Under the pieces are notes generated by a model. That model did not search any database. It was not told where the DNA came from and saw nothing but the letters and a program-made list of their open reading frames with translations. DNA of 39,883 bases, taken from assembly GCA_002494975.1 (NCBI GenBank), contig DADI01000074.1:31927-71809 (forward strand), read 5' to 3'. Both the position numbers and the translations under genes were made by a program. Source of the DNA: Euryarchaeota archaeon UBA556 (lineage in GTDB: Archaea; Thermoplasmatota; Poseidoniia; Poseidoniales; Thalassarchaeaceae). Below are positions 8,582 through 16,477 of this stretch, piece after piece. Every line of letters starts with the position of its first letter. The first letter of the stretch is position 1.

Positions 8582-9022
8582 TTAATTGTTGTCAAGTATG
8601 GTCTCAATCAGTTTACTGATTACTTCTGAAGATTTCTCACCAGGATAAGACTCTATTTTGAATTTCCCTTTAACAGTCGATGAGGTTGTTTTTTTATCTG
8701 CTAAAGAAATCTCTCCTGCCACAAGTTTTGATAACTCCAACCTAATGTGTAAATTTTTTGAGTCATCAATTCTCTTTTCTATCCCTTCTTTCAGAATATC
8801 GGTTAATACATCATCTCCTAGTTTTTTTAGTGATTCAATAGCTTCCTTCCTCTTTTGTGTTTGGGCTACTATCAAATATTGCTCAGAGCCATGAAATGAT
8901 TTGTCTTTCGTTCGGTTAATTATTGATTTTTCGCCTGATACCCATTTTAATGAATCTTCTAATAAATCCATATTATCTAATGCGCTAGCATTAACTCTCC
9001 ATGTGACGCCATGCAAACTCAT
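8582..9022 (-). CDS. COG1325/DUF54 RNA-binding protein (predicted exosome-associated)
   Basis: A 146-residue protein matching the archaeal PF01877 RNA-binding family, often labelled predicted exosome subunit. Recognisable family features are the KSIINRTKDKSFHGSEQYLI segment, the helix IESLKKLGDDVLTDILKEGI, the RLELSKLVAGEISLAD segment and the terminal FKIESYPGEKSSEVI. The family is thought to bind RNA; an exosome role is prediction from gene context in other archaea, not shown here. The ATG at 9022 (MSLHGVTWRV) is chosen; the frame stays open to 9067 but that overlaps the divergent promoter region of the S3Ae gene. Lying back to back with a ribosomal-protein gene supports a translation or RNA role. 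Confidence 0.85.
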   Translation of the reverse strand: MSLHGVTWRVNASALDNMDLLEDSLKWVSGEKSIINRTKDKSFHGSEQYLIVAQTQKRKEAIESLKKLGDDVLTDILKEGIEKRIDDSKNLHIRLELSKLVAGEISLADKKTTSSTVKGKFKIESYPGEKSSEVISKLIETILDNN

Positions 9023-9166
9023 ATCTATTCCAGTGAACACATGGTATTGAATGCGACGCTTTACCAAATATTTTCAATAGTATTAATTGGGTCTCGTTCA
9101 TATACTGAATTCAAGTCCGACGGCTTGCAAACGGGGCAGCCCCCGAAATATACGGAGTCGTTTAAT
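9023..9166. promoter_or_regulatory. Divergent intergenic region between COG1325 gene and rps3ae
   Basis: This 144-base gap separates two oppositely transcribed genes and must hold both promoters. An AT-rich AAATATTTTCAATAG run at about 9066-9080 and TATACTGAATT near 9100 are TATA candidates. A GGAG at about 9154-9157 serves the S3Ae ATG. The gap happens to be open in the S3Ae reading frame, but the reading does not look like protein. Confidence 0.4.
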
Positions 9167-10048
9167 ATGGCAAAAGGAGCATCAGCAAGAGCAGCGGCAC
9201 GAAAACAGAGAGACAAGTGGAAGGCAAAGCGCTGGTACACCATTAGAGCTCCAAGAACCCCATGGTCATTTAGGGTAATTGGTGAGACTCTAGCAGAAGA
9301 ACCTGAGCAACTAATCGGTCGTAATTATGAAGTTATTCAAAATGAATTAGACGGTGATTTTTCAAAAATGCACGTTAAGGTTGTTTTCAGAGTTACTGAC
9401 GTATTGGGTAATGATGCAATTACTGAATTTGTCGGCCATGAACTTCTGAAAGATCATGTTCGTAGACAAGTACGTAGAGACCGTGGCAAAATCGATGATA
9501 CTATAGACGTTGTAACTGAGGATGGATACTATGTTAGATTCAAGCCTTTGATGATTTCTAGAGCTAGAATCAAGGCGAGTCAGAAACAACAAATGAGAAC
9601 TTTAGCCAGAGAAGTCATACTAACAACTGGTGCGACATCTACTTGGTTTAGTCTTCAAGCATCTATGCTTGATGGAACACTTGAAACAAAAATCAAGGAT
9701 GCAGTGTCTAAGATTCAACCTGTTAGAACTGTTGTAATCCGCCGTACACAATTAATCCAATCTGGTATTTTAGTTGAAGATGGCCCTACTCTCGATGAAA
9801 TTCATGCTCAAGAAAAAGAAGAGAGTGATGCTGCTAAATCTACTTCTAATGAACTAGAAATAGAGGATTCAGAAGTATCTGAATTAGATAACGCTGAAGA
9901 ATCAGAAGAAATTAATGAAGAAACTAACGATTCAGAAGTTATTGACTATTCTTCAATGACTGTGGCTCAATTGAAAGAGTTGCTAAAAGAGGCAGGTAAG
10001 CCTGTTTCAGGTAAGAAATCAGATCTTATAGATAGACTTAATGAGTAA
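9167..10048 (+). CDS. rps3ae: Ribosomal protein S3Ae (eS1) with C-terminal SAP domain
   Basis: A small-subunit ribosomal protein of the archaeal/eukaryal eS1 family, 293 residues from the ATG at 9167 (MAKGASARAAARKQRDKWKAK). The core (about residues 1-205) shows the family pattern WYTIRAPR, IGRNYEV, HVRRQVRRDRGKIDDTIDV and RVRTVVIRRTQ-like segments. Archaeal eS1 normally ends soon after this. Here a strongly acidic linker (about 207-260, rich in Glu, Ser and Asp) leads to a SAP-type helix-extended-helix motif at the very end, MTVAQLKELLKEAGKPVSGK then KSDLIDRLNE. SAP motifs bind DNA or RNA in other proteins. The phosphorylase gene follows after 45 bases in the same direction. Confidence 0.95.
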   Translation: MAKGASARAAARKQRDKWKAKRWYTIRAPRTPWSFRVIGETLAEEPEQLIGRNYEVIQNELDGDFSKMHVKVVFRVTDVLGNDAITEFVGHELLKDHVRRQVRRDRGKIDDTIDVVTEDGYYVRFKPLMISRARIKASQKQQMRTLAREVILTTGATSTWFSLQASMLDGTLETKIKDAVSKIQPVRTVVIRRTQLIQSGILVEDGPTLDEIHAQEKEESDAAKSTSNELEIEDSEVSELDNAEESEEINEETNDSEVIDYSSMTVAQLKELLKEAGKPVSGKKSDLIDRLNE

Positions 10049-10093
10049 TTTCTTGTTAGATAAGCACTTGAACCTTAGACCAAGGCGAGGTTT

Positions 10094-10852
10094 ATGACTC
10101 GTGTTGTTGTAATATGTGGAACCGGCATGAGTGACTTATCAAAAGTTTATCAGAATGATTGTGATTTAGATTTAATAAAAATACGAATTGATACTGAATG
10201 GGGAGCGGTTCCAATCTCAGTAATCGATATGGATGATAATAAAATTTTCATATTGGATCGTCACCATTCAAAATCTGAAAAACGAACCCCTCCTCATATG
10301 ATTGAGCATAGAGCAAATATCTATGCAGTGATGAGTTGCAAGCCGGATGTAATTCTCAGTGTCAATTCAGTAGGTTCAATGAGAGAAGATTTCCCTCCCG
10401 GTGAAATAGGAATCTCAGGGGATATTATCGACCTTACACAAGTTCCTTGGACATTTTTTGATGATGATGCTAATCATTCTGATAGGACAGTAATTTTTGA
10501 TGAAAAAGCTGTTTCATATTGTGAAAAAGCCCTAAATAGACAAGATTCAGTAGTTATTAAAGAACTAACAGTTGCTCAATGCATCGGTCCTCAATTTGAA
10601 TCACCCTCTGAAATTGATGCACTAAATATTCTTGGTGCGGATGTAGTTGGTATGACTCTTGGTCCAGAACAGCGTTTAATTTCTGAATTTGATATACCTC
10701 ATGTTGCTCTTGCCTGTTCATCTAATTGGGCTGCGGGTAGAACTCCTGGTAACCGTGATGCAGAGATTAATCATCACGAAGTAGATTCGATGGCTTCTAA
10801 ATTACAAAGACAAGTAATCGATTGTATCGATAGTCTAATAGTTAACTTTTGA
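10094..10852 (+). CDS. Purine nucleoside / methylthioadenosine phosphorylase family enzyme
   Basis: A 252-residue member of the PNP/MTAP (PNP_UDP_1) family, which splits the glycosidic bond of purine nucleosides with phosphate. Visible family motifs are the N-terminal VVICGTGMSDL, the DRHHSKSEKRTPPHMIEHRANI segment shortened here (RHH then PPHxxxxRANI, as in MTAP), VNSVGSM, QCIGPQFESPSEI (family GPxFET) and VGMTLGPE (family VGMT). It could act on methylthioadenosine, methylthioinosine or ordinary nucleosides; the sequence alone does not settle this. The substrate-specifying end, SSNWAAGRTPG, differs from textbook MTAP. It lies between rps3ae and a small membrane protein gene that begins 9 bases after its stop. 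Confidence 0.85.
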   Translation: MTRVVVICGTGMSDLSKVYQNDCDLDLIKIRIDTEWGAVPISVIDMDDNKIFILDRHHSKSEKRTPPHMIEHRANIYAVMSCKPDVILSVNSVGSMREDFPPGEIGISGDIIDLTQVPWTFFDDDANHSDRTVIFDEKAVSYCEKALNRQDSVVIKELTVAQCIGPQFESPSEIDALNILGADVVGMTLGPEQRLISEFDIPHVALACSSNWAAGRTPGNRDAEINHHEVDSMASKLQRQVIDCIDSLIVNF

Positions 10853-10861
10853 GTGTTGATT

Positions 10862-11167
10862 ATGAATTTTAAAACAGGTTTTATTTTCTTATTAATTGCT
10901 ATGATTACGGTGCCTGTTACAATTAATTCATTGAACAAATGGGACCAATCAGAAGAAGATTTCAAGAGAGGTTGTGACCCAAACTATAGGGTATATATGG
11001 GAATTGAAACAGATGTAAGTGCAGATGAGTGCGACAATTTGGAAGATGAGATGACTCTTAATCTTCAAATATTTCTAATTTCATTATCTATATGTATCAC
11101 CTCAAGTTTAGTTGGTTTAATCTCAATTCTCCCTAATTCTGATGAAATCCCTCCGGGATTAGTTTGA
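10862..11167 (+). CDS. Small two-helix membrane protein, unknown
   Basis: A 101-residue protein with a hydrophobic N-terminal helix (about residues 5-22), a hydrophilic acidic loop with two cysteines (GCDPNYRVYM and DECDNLEDE), and a second hydrophobic helix (about 62-86) before a short tail. The loop is probably outside and its two cysteines could form a disulfide. The ATG at 10862 is used; GTG and TTG codons at 10853 and 10856 are alternatives immediately after the phosphorylase stop. I recognise no family. Confidence 0.65.
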   Translation: MNFKTGFIFLLIAMITVPVTINSLNKWDQSEEDFKRGCDPNYRVYMGIETDVSADECDNLEDEMTLNLQIFLISLSICITSSLVGLISILPNSDEIPPGLV

Positions 11168-11192
11168 TGGCCTTCACCTTCTAGTGACGTTC

Positions 11193-11585
11193 ATGTACCC
11201 CTTGAGTGTAGATGAATGGATAAATTTTGAAAGTCAGGGAGAAGATATTAGGTCATGGGATCAGATGATGAATAGAGTGGCACATTTCCATTCCAAATAT
11301 GATTTTTCAAATCCTATCAACAAGGGGCATGATATGGGATATAGAATTTCTTTAACTGTAGAAGAGTTGGGTGAATTTGCTGCTGCGATTACTAAAGGTA
11401 AACCCGATCAAGAAGCCGCTGAAGAATTAGCAGATTTACTAATTTTAATTCTTGGTCATTCGCTAGCACTCGAAATCGATTTATTTGATGAGTTCAATAA
11501 AAAAATTGAGAGAGTCATGCAAAGACAAGTCCGCCATACTAAGTTAGGGATTCGTGTTACTGATTACAGTGATGAACAAGCATAA
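11193..11585 (+). CDS. MazG-like nucleotide pyrophosphohydrolase
   Basis: A 130-residue all-helical protein of the MazG/HisE-type NTP pyrophosphohydrolase superfamily. It shows the two metal-binding helices: TVEELGEFAAAI (EExxE) and EAAEELADLLILIL (ExxD). Such enzymes hydrolyse nucleoside triphosphates to monophosphate and pyrophosphate, often cleaning non-canonical nucleotides or acting on dCTP/dUTP-like substrates. The N-terminal part with HFHSKYDF and the long C-terminal helix RVMQRQVRHTK are unlike the short iMazG form but compatible with the family. A GTG at 11184 is an alternative start. It follows the small membrane protein by about 25 bases. Confidence 0.82.
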   Translation: MYPLSVDEWINFESQGEDIRSWDQMMNRVAHFHSKYDFSNPINKGHDMGYRISLTVEELGEFAAAITKGKPDQEAAEELADLLILILGHSLALEIDLFDEFNKKIERVMQRQVRHTKLGIRVTDYSDEQA

Positions 11586-11615
11586 TCTTATGACCTATAT
11601 TTCTAATCAAAGTAT

Positions 11616-13070
11616 ATGGGCAGGACAGATGTGGCAGTTTGCATGACAATTTTTTTGCTATCTAATTTAATGGTTGGCTGTATTATGGAAGGTCCTGATT
11701 CGGATCTAGACGGTGTTGAAGATTCGATAGATAACTGTGTTGATGTCTCTAACACTAACCAATTAAATCACGATGGAGACGATTTTGGAAATCTATGTGA
11801 TGATGATGATGATAATGACTCAATATTAGATGTTAATGACTCTCATCCTTTCGATAGTACAGAATCTTCTGATTTAGATGGCGATGGTATTGGGGATAAT
11901 TCAGATAACGATATTGATGGAGATGGCACAGATAATCTTGAAGACGCTTATCCATTAGACCCAAGTGAGCAAAGAGACACAGATTTAGACGGAATTCCCA
12001 ATGGTATTGATGATGATGATGATAATGATGGGATTAGCGATGCAGAAGACCCATTTGATTTGACTCCGGCATCATCTCTTCTAGAAACAGGTCTATTTGT
12101 AGCAGGCACCAAAGATGTAACTTTTCTTTCCCCCAGAGGTCATGAAATAACACTACAAGTTTGGTACCCAATTATTGAGGAATCCGCTGAACGAGTAATC
12201 TACAACAATGTGCTCCCTGGATTCGCATTAGATGATACTACTCCTGATTGCTCTGAGCCAAGGCCAGTTACCATCTACAGCCATGGATTCCCTAGTATAA
12301 GGTGGGGGTCTGCATTTATGATGGAAAATTTAGCAACTCACGGTTTCATTTCCTTGGCCCCCGATCATCGTTATGGTACTCTTCTTGATGCAAATCCAGA
12401 TAAATTAGGTGAAATTCTACTATCAATGCCTCTTGATATTATGGAAAGTTTTGATTGGTTAATTAATCAAAACAATCAAGAAGGAGAATTCAATGATTGT
12501 ATAATTCCTGATAATGGGTATTCAGTCATAGGTCAATCTACAGGTGGTTATGCATCTATGATGATTTCTGGAGCTGAAATTTTATTTAATGATCTAAAAT
12601 CAGGATGTGACGATGGTAATCTAATTAATTGTGATATTATAAATTATTGGGAATCTAATTTCGGATTTTTTGAGTCGATAAGTTTGTCAGATATTCGTGT
12701 TAAATCCGCCATCTTACTTTCTCCATGGAATGGAAGTGTACTCAATTCTGGAATATCTAGTGTATCAATACCAACTCTAGTATTGACAGGTGATATTGAC
12801 GATACTACAGTAATTTTTGAGGTGAATAACACATCCTTTCAATTAGGAGACAATCTAGTTAATTATGCTATTTTCAATAATTCTGGGCATTATGCATTCG
12901 CTCCAATAGGTTGTGCTGCAAGAGGTTGTGATGGTTTACTAGATATCAGTGTGTCAACAGATTTAGCCAACGTTTCTTCTATTATTTTCCTCGCCCAGCA
13001 ACTTAATTGGCCAGATTCAGAACTCTATGAATTTCCTGATTCAGAGCATATCACGTGGAAATATGATTAA
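11616..13070 (+). CDS. Exported lipoprotein: TSP type-3 repeats plus alpha/beta hydrolase domain
   Basis: A 484-residue protein with a short signal peptide ending in a lipobox-like LMVGC (Cys22). Residues about 25-150 are calcium-binding thrombospondin type-3 repeats (repeated DxDxDG and DNC units). Residues about 155-484 form an alpha/beta hydrolase related to the platelet-activating-factor acetylhydrolase/dienelactone hydrolase group. The nucleophile elbow is GQSTGG with Ser308, and likely partners are Asp393 (LTGDIDD) and His425 (NSGHYAF). SHGFPSIRWGS resembles the oxyanion-hole strand. It would be a cell-surface esterase or lipase-like enzyme anchored by lipid. The Asp-rich repeats are also repetitive at DNA level (GATGATGATGAT tracts near 11800 and 12010). 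Confidence 0.85.
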   Translation: MGRTDVAVCMTIFLLSNLMVGCIMEGPDSDLDGVEDSIDNCVDVSNTNQLNHDGDDFGNLCDDDDDNDSILDVNDSHPFDSTESSDLDGDGIGDNSDNDIDGDGTDNLEDAYPLDPSEQRDTDLDGIPNGIDDDDDNDGISDAEDPFDLTPASSLLETGLFVAGTKDVTFLSPRGHEITLQVWYPIIEESAERVIYNNVLPGFALDDTTPDCSEPRPVTIYSHGFPSIRWGSAFMMENLATHGFISLAPDHRYGTLLDANPDKLGEILLSMPLDIMESFDWLINQNNQEGEFNDCIIPDNGYSVIGQSTGGYASMMISGAEILFNDLKSGCDDGNLINCDIINYWESNFGFFESISLSDIRVKSAILLSPWNGSVLNSGISSVSIPTLVLTGDIDDTTVIFEVNNTSFQLGDNLVNYAIFNNSGHYAFAPIGCAARGCDGLLDISVSTDLANVSSIIFLAQQLNWPDSELYEFPDSEHITWKYD

Positions 13071-13075
13071 AAATA

Positions 13076-13465
13076 TTATTTATTTAATGATGGTATCATG
13101 CAAATATCCGGTTCAGGAAATATTTTATGTCTATTTTTAGAAATTATGTCGTAGACAAAATCTCTTAATGGTTTAGGGATAATCCATACAAAAGGGTACC
13201 ATATTTTATAGTACCATTTCAGATATAGAAGACACCTAATTGCAGCAGCGGATCTAATGTAGGGTTCTCCGTTTCTGATAAGATATACTGTATCTGCTTT
13301 CTGTTCCCCTAAAGGCAATTTTTCAATAATTTTTTTTCCTTCTTCACTTTCATTGGTTAGGAATCTCAAATTCTTACCGTTATCTAAACGTGGGTGTAGA
13401 ATTATAGCCACGCGGTTACAAAGACCACAATTCCCATCTAGAAGTAAACAGTCTTTTTGATTCAT
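13076..13465 (-). CDS. DCC-family thiol-disulfide oxidoreductase-like protein (DUF393)
   Basis: A 129-residue protein of the DCC family, named for the N-terminal DGxCxxC motif, here LLDGNCGLCNRVA (Asp10, Cys13, Cys16). The family has a thioredoxin-like fold and is presumed to act on disulfides; substrates are unknown. The middle segment TVYLIRNGEPYIRSAAAIRCL matches the family pattern (xxSxAAxxxL). Its start overlaps the stop of the DUF2071 gene by 4 bases, so the two are coupled. It is the last gene of the minus-strand run that starts with the acyltransferase and ends 5 bases from the convergent lipoprotein gene. Confidence 0.88.
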   Translation of the reverse strand: MNQKDCLLLDGNCGLCNRVAIILHPRLDNGKNLRFLTNESEEGKKIIEKLPLGEQKADTVYLIRNGEPYIRSAAAIRCLLYLKWYYKIWYPFVWIIPKPLRDFVYDIISKNRHKIFPEPDICMIPSLNK

Positions 13466-14196
13466 TTTTTCACCGTCGATTCAATATTCCAAGTTAAGAC
13501 CTCTACTCCTTTACTAAAGTGAATAAGGTCAGGTTTTAGTGAATTTTTAATTCCTAATTTATAAAAATCGGTCAATGAATTATCTATTAATTCCGCTTCA
13601 GCATCTTGAAATTCCCATTGTTCGTGACATGTGTAAGCTCGGTAAGTTATTCCCTTTTTACTGACATAAAGGCAGTATCGTTCGAATAAAAACTCTTCTA
13701 AACTTCCTTTTTTTGCCTTTAACAAAGGCCCTCTTGGCTTTGAAACCCCTGTGAGTTTAATCGAATTGCTGTTCCTCTTGGAGTTCCATGAATAAAATCC
13801 ATTTTTATCAATCGATAAACTACATTTTGAATATTTGTAAGGTAAGCCATATGCAAATGGAGCATATGCGCAAGTGACATGACTTTGTGCGTCCAGAGTA
13901 AGAAAAAAGACACCTCCCTTCCCATCTTTTCTGACATATGTTCGTATATTAAATTCAGGAAAATTCGAAATAAACGATATTGAGGGAAGGTTTCTAGGTC
14001 TTACTTTCTCCATCTTGAAAGGAATAACGCCAACATATGCTTTTCCCTCGAATAATTCTATCTCTAAATCATTGGGAATATGCTTTCTTAGAACGTCTGG
14101 GTCTACTTCCCAATGCATGAAAGTTAGATCTACCCAATTTTGTTGTAAAGAGAACTTTCTTTCCGGCATTGGAAATGGCAGGTGACTAGTCCTCAT
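13462..14196 (-). CDS. DUF2071 (YqjF-like) protein
   Basis: A 244-residue protein matching the DUF2071/COG3361 family. Family features are the N-terminal WVDLTFMHWEVDPDVLRKHI, the KAYVGVIPFKMEKVRP segment, FPEFNIRTYVRKDGKGGVFF and the later LFERYCLYVSKKG block. The protein has an acetoacetate-decarboxylase-like beta-barrel look, but biochemical function is not established. It is translationally coupled to the DCC protein downstream (4-base overlap). DUF2071 and DCC genes are known neighbours in bacteria, which suggests a shared, undefined function. It follows the DHFR gene by 49 bases. Confidence 0.88.
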   Translation of the reverse strand: MRTSHLPFPMPERKFSLQQNWVDLTFMHWEVDPDVLRKHIPNDLEIELFEGKAYVGVIPFKMEKVRPRNLPSISFISNFPEFNIRTYVRKDGKGGVFFLTLDAQSHVTCAYAPFAYGLPYKYSKCSLSIDKNGFYSWNSKRNSNSIKLTGVSKPRGPLLKAKKGSLEEFLFERYCLYVSKKGITYRAYTCHEQWEFQDAEAELIDNSLTDFYKLGIKNSLKPDLIHFSKGVEVLTWNIESTVKK

Positions 14197-14245
14197 ACAA
14201 ACCGCTGAATAATTGTTTTATTTTCAAAGGTATGTAATAAATGTA

Positions 14246-14764
14246 TTAATTTTCATTATTTCTTGACCATCTTGAATAAGTAGTCGAAAAATCATTTTTA
14301 TCATCTTTAGAAGTTTTTTCTATAGTTTCCTGACTCCAATCGTTCCAATTAACATCTGGAAATATTACATTGCCACTATTAGATGTATGAACTCTAGTCA
14401 TGTGTACCTCCTCGACTCTATCCAAGAACATTTTGTAAATTTGAGCACCGCCAATAATCCAACATTCTTCACAGCCATTTGCATATGCTATCTCTATGGC
14501 CCTTCCTGGATATAGTGCTGATTCTGCCCCTTCCTCTTTCCAAGAGGTATTTCTTGACATTACAATGTTGAGTCTATTTGGTAGTGGCCTGTAATTCTCA
14601 GGTAATGAATCCCAGGTCTTCCTACCCATAATTACGGCATTAAATCCGTCTGAAATTGTCAAGTTCCTAAATCTAGCCATATCTTTTGATAGCCTCCATG
14701 GTAGTTCATCATTATCTCCAATGTTACCCTGTTCATCCATAGCAACAATCATCATTATTTTCAT
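14246..14764 (-). CDS. folA: Dihydrofolate reductase
   Basis: DHFR reduces dihydrofolate to tetrahydrofolate with NADPH, regenerating the cofactor oxidized by thymidylate synthase. The 172-residue protein has the classic features: IVAMDEQGNIG with LPWRLSKDMARF (catalytic acid Asp28), VIMGRKTWDSLP, and the NADPH loop CWIIGGAQIYKMF, then HMTRVHT and FPDVNW. The ATG at 14764 has GAGGT 7-8 bases upstream; the frame open to 14854 overlaps thyA and is not used. It begins 10 bases after the thyA stop, so thyA-folA is an operon, as in many bacteria. Confidence 0.96.
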   Translation of the reverse strand: MKIMMIVAMDEQGNIGDNDELPWRLSKDMARFRNLTISDGFNAVIMGRKTWDSLPENYRPLPNRLNIVMSRNTSWKEEGAESALYPGRAIEIAYANGCEECWIIGGAQIYKMFLDRVEEVHMTRVHTSNSGNVIFPDVNWNDWSQETIEKTSKDDKNDFSTTYSRWSRNNEN

Positions 14765-14774
14765 GAAAAAAACC

Positions 14775-15569
14775 TCATATTGATATTGGAGCGGATATGT
14801 GTGGATGATGTTCATAACCAATAATTTGTATGTGCTCTGCCTTAAAATCATCAATATCCTTGATATTTGGATTAAGTATTAATTTTGGTAACTTAAGGGG
14901 TGTTCTTGAGACTTGTAGTCGTGCCTGTTTAAGATGATTATTGTAAAGGTGACAGTCACCACCAGTCCAAATGAATTCTCCTGGTTCTAAGTCACAAACC
15001 TGTGCAATCATACATGTAAGCAGACTATAGGATGAAATATTGAATGGAACTCCTAAGAATGCATCAGCACTTCTTTGATAAAGCTGGCATGATAATTTTC
15101 CCTCACGAACAAAAAACTGAAAAAATGCGTGACATGGCATTAAAGCCATTTTGTCTAATTCTCCAACATTCCAAGCCGATACAATGATTCTTCTCGAATC
15201 AGGATTTGTTTTAATCATTTCAATAGAATTTTTTATTTGGTCAATAATTTCTCCATCATTAGAAACCCAATTGCGCCATTGTTTCCCATAAACAGGGCCT
15301 AAGTCTCCATTTTCATCTGCCCATTCATTCCAAATTCTAACTTTATTATCTTGTAGATACTTAACATTTGTTTCTCCAGATATAATCCATAATAGTTCGT
15401 GAATTACACTAGGCCAATGCACTTTTTTTGTTGTCACTGCAGGGAAATTTTCGGATAAATCAAATCGCATTTGATGCCCAAAAACTGATTTTGTACCAGT
15501 TCCCGTTCTATCTCCTTTTTCACCACCCTCTTCGAGTATTCGCCGCAATAAATCTAGATACTGTTCCAT
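14775..15569 (-). CDS. thyA: Thymidylate synthase (ThyA type)
   Basis: ThyA methylates dUMP to dTMP using methylenetetrahydrofolate. The protein is 264 residues, identical in length to the E. coli enzyme, and the nucleophile falls at the same number: Cys146 in [12 protein letters not shown]. Other motifs are [18 protein letters not shown] (the phosphate-binding Arg), [45 protein letters not shown] and the C-terminal [10 protein letters not shown]. It is clearly the canonical folate-dependent bacterial-type ThyA rather than ThyX. The folA gene follows immediately and the acyltransferase gene precedes it by 54 bases. Confidence 0.98.
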   Translation of the reverse strand: MEQYLDLLRRILEEGGEKGDRTGTGTKSVFGHQMRFDLSENFPAVTTKKVHWPSVIHELLWIISGETNVKYLQDNKVRIWNEWADENGDLGPVYGKQWRNWVSNDGEIIDQIKNSIEMIKTNPDSRRIIVSAWNVGELDKMALMPCHAFFQFFVREGKLSCQLYQRSADAFLGVPFNISSYSLLTCMIAQVCDLEPGEFIWTGGDCHLYNNHLKQARLQVSRTPLKLPKLILNPNIKDIDDFKAEHIQIIGYEHHPHISAPISI

Positions 15570-15623
15570 ACTGATGTTATCGGTTTGGTCGACAGTCTTT
15601 GAATGATGCTCTCCTTAAGTCAC

Positions 15624-16391
15624 TTAAGGCGCTCCATTAATACGTAGAGTTTCCATAATTTGATCAGTTAATTTTCGGAATAATATCTTCATTTCAATTG
15701 TTTTTTCAGATTCCTTTTTCATTAGTAATGTTTTAATTCCCTCTTCGTCAAGATTTCCGCCATTAGGGCTCGTAATCCATTCTGCAAAAGTTATTGGTGT
15801 GCCAATGAAAACATCAATTCGTTTCCAAGGTTTAATAATCAGACTCCCTGGTTTCATAAAATCTCTCGATCCATTAATTGACATTGTAACTATAGGTGTA
15901 TTAGGAAACTTTGCAGCTAACCTTGCAACTCCGGTTTTTCCCTTTTGCAAGAATGGCGAACTTTCATTTCTCGATCTTGTCCCTTCGGGAAAAATTCCCA
16001 ATGAACTTCCTGACTCTAAAACATCCACTGCTTTACTCAAAGCATTTTTCCCACCATTTTCCCTTGAGGTTTCAATTTGACCTGTGCTTTGCATAAGAAT
16101 TTTTGTAGCTTTAGAGTTAAAGTGCTCTTGTTTAGCTAAGTAATGTACTGGCCTATTGGCGGCCACTATTTTTACGAACGGATCAACATGTGATATGTGA
16201 TTTGCTGCTAAAATCACAGCACCTTTTGGAATTCTCTCTAATCCATGGTAGTGGATATTAGTAATCGCTCTGAATGGAGCAGGTAATGTAAATAATAAGA
16301 AATTGTATAACCATGGAGTAGAAAATTTCTCCTTTGTTCCAGATAGATTAACTAATTCTGAAACAGAATTTAGACTACTATTGGATAACAT
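15624..16391 (-). CDS. 1-acyl-glycerol-3-phosphate acyltransferase family (PlsC-like)
   Basis: A 255-residue acyltransferase with both diagnostic PlsC motifs: NHISHVDPF (His65, Asp70; the HX4D catalytic pair) and the phosphate-binding FPEGTRSR (about 134-141). A later TPIVTMSINGSRDFM segment matches motif III/IV. A hydrophobic stretch near residues 28-42 suggests membrane association. The family moves an acyl group to the sn-2 position of lysophosphatidate, a bacterial/eukaryal ester-lipid step. Archaeal lipids are normally ether-linked, so the in vivo substrate here is uncertain. It heads the minus-strand run that continues with thyA and folA. Confidence 0.9.
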   Translation of the reverse strand: MLSNSSLNSVSELVNLSGTKEKFSTPWLYNFLLFTLPAPFRAITNIHYHGLERIPKGAVILAANHISHVDPFVKIVAANRPVHYLAKQEHFNSKATKILMQSTGQIETSRENGGKNALSKAVDVLESGSSLGIFPEGTRSRNESSPFLQKGKTGVARLAAKFPNTPIVTMSINGSRDFMKPGSLIIKPWKRIDVFIGTPITFAEWITSPNGGNLDEEGIKTLLMKKESEKTIEMKILFRKLTDQIMETLRINGAP

Positions 16392-16477
16392 GCTACGTAT
16401 CTCGCATCAATAGTTTAGCCTTATTGCTTTCCATTGGGCTTACAAGGGTTCATTTCTTATTTCGCATTCGGGTAGTC

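Noticed and set aside
9011..9166. A 52-codon N-terminal extension of S3Ae in the same frame
   Set aside because: It does not resemble the family, starts inside the divergent gene, and the ATG at 9167 gives the conserved MAKG start with a GGAG upstream.
10094..10852. Possible futalosine hydrolase (MqnB), because mqnC is in the window
   Set aside because: The GPQFES and PPHxxxxRANI motifs point to the phosphorylase MTAP/PNP group, and the gene lies 29 kb from mqnC.
11780..12030. GAT-rich tandem repeats suggesting a microsatellite
   Set aside because: They are explained by Asp-rich TSP3 calcium repeats in the encoded protein.
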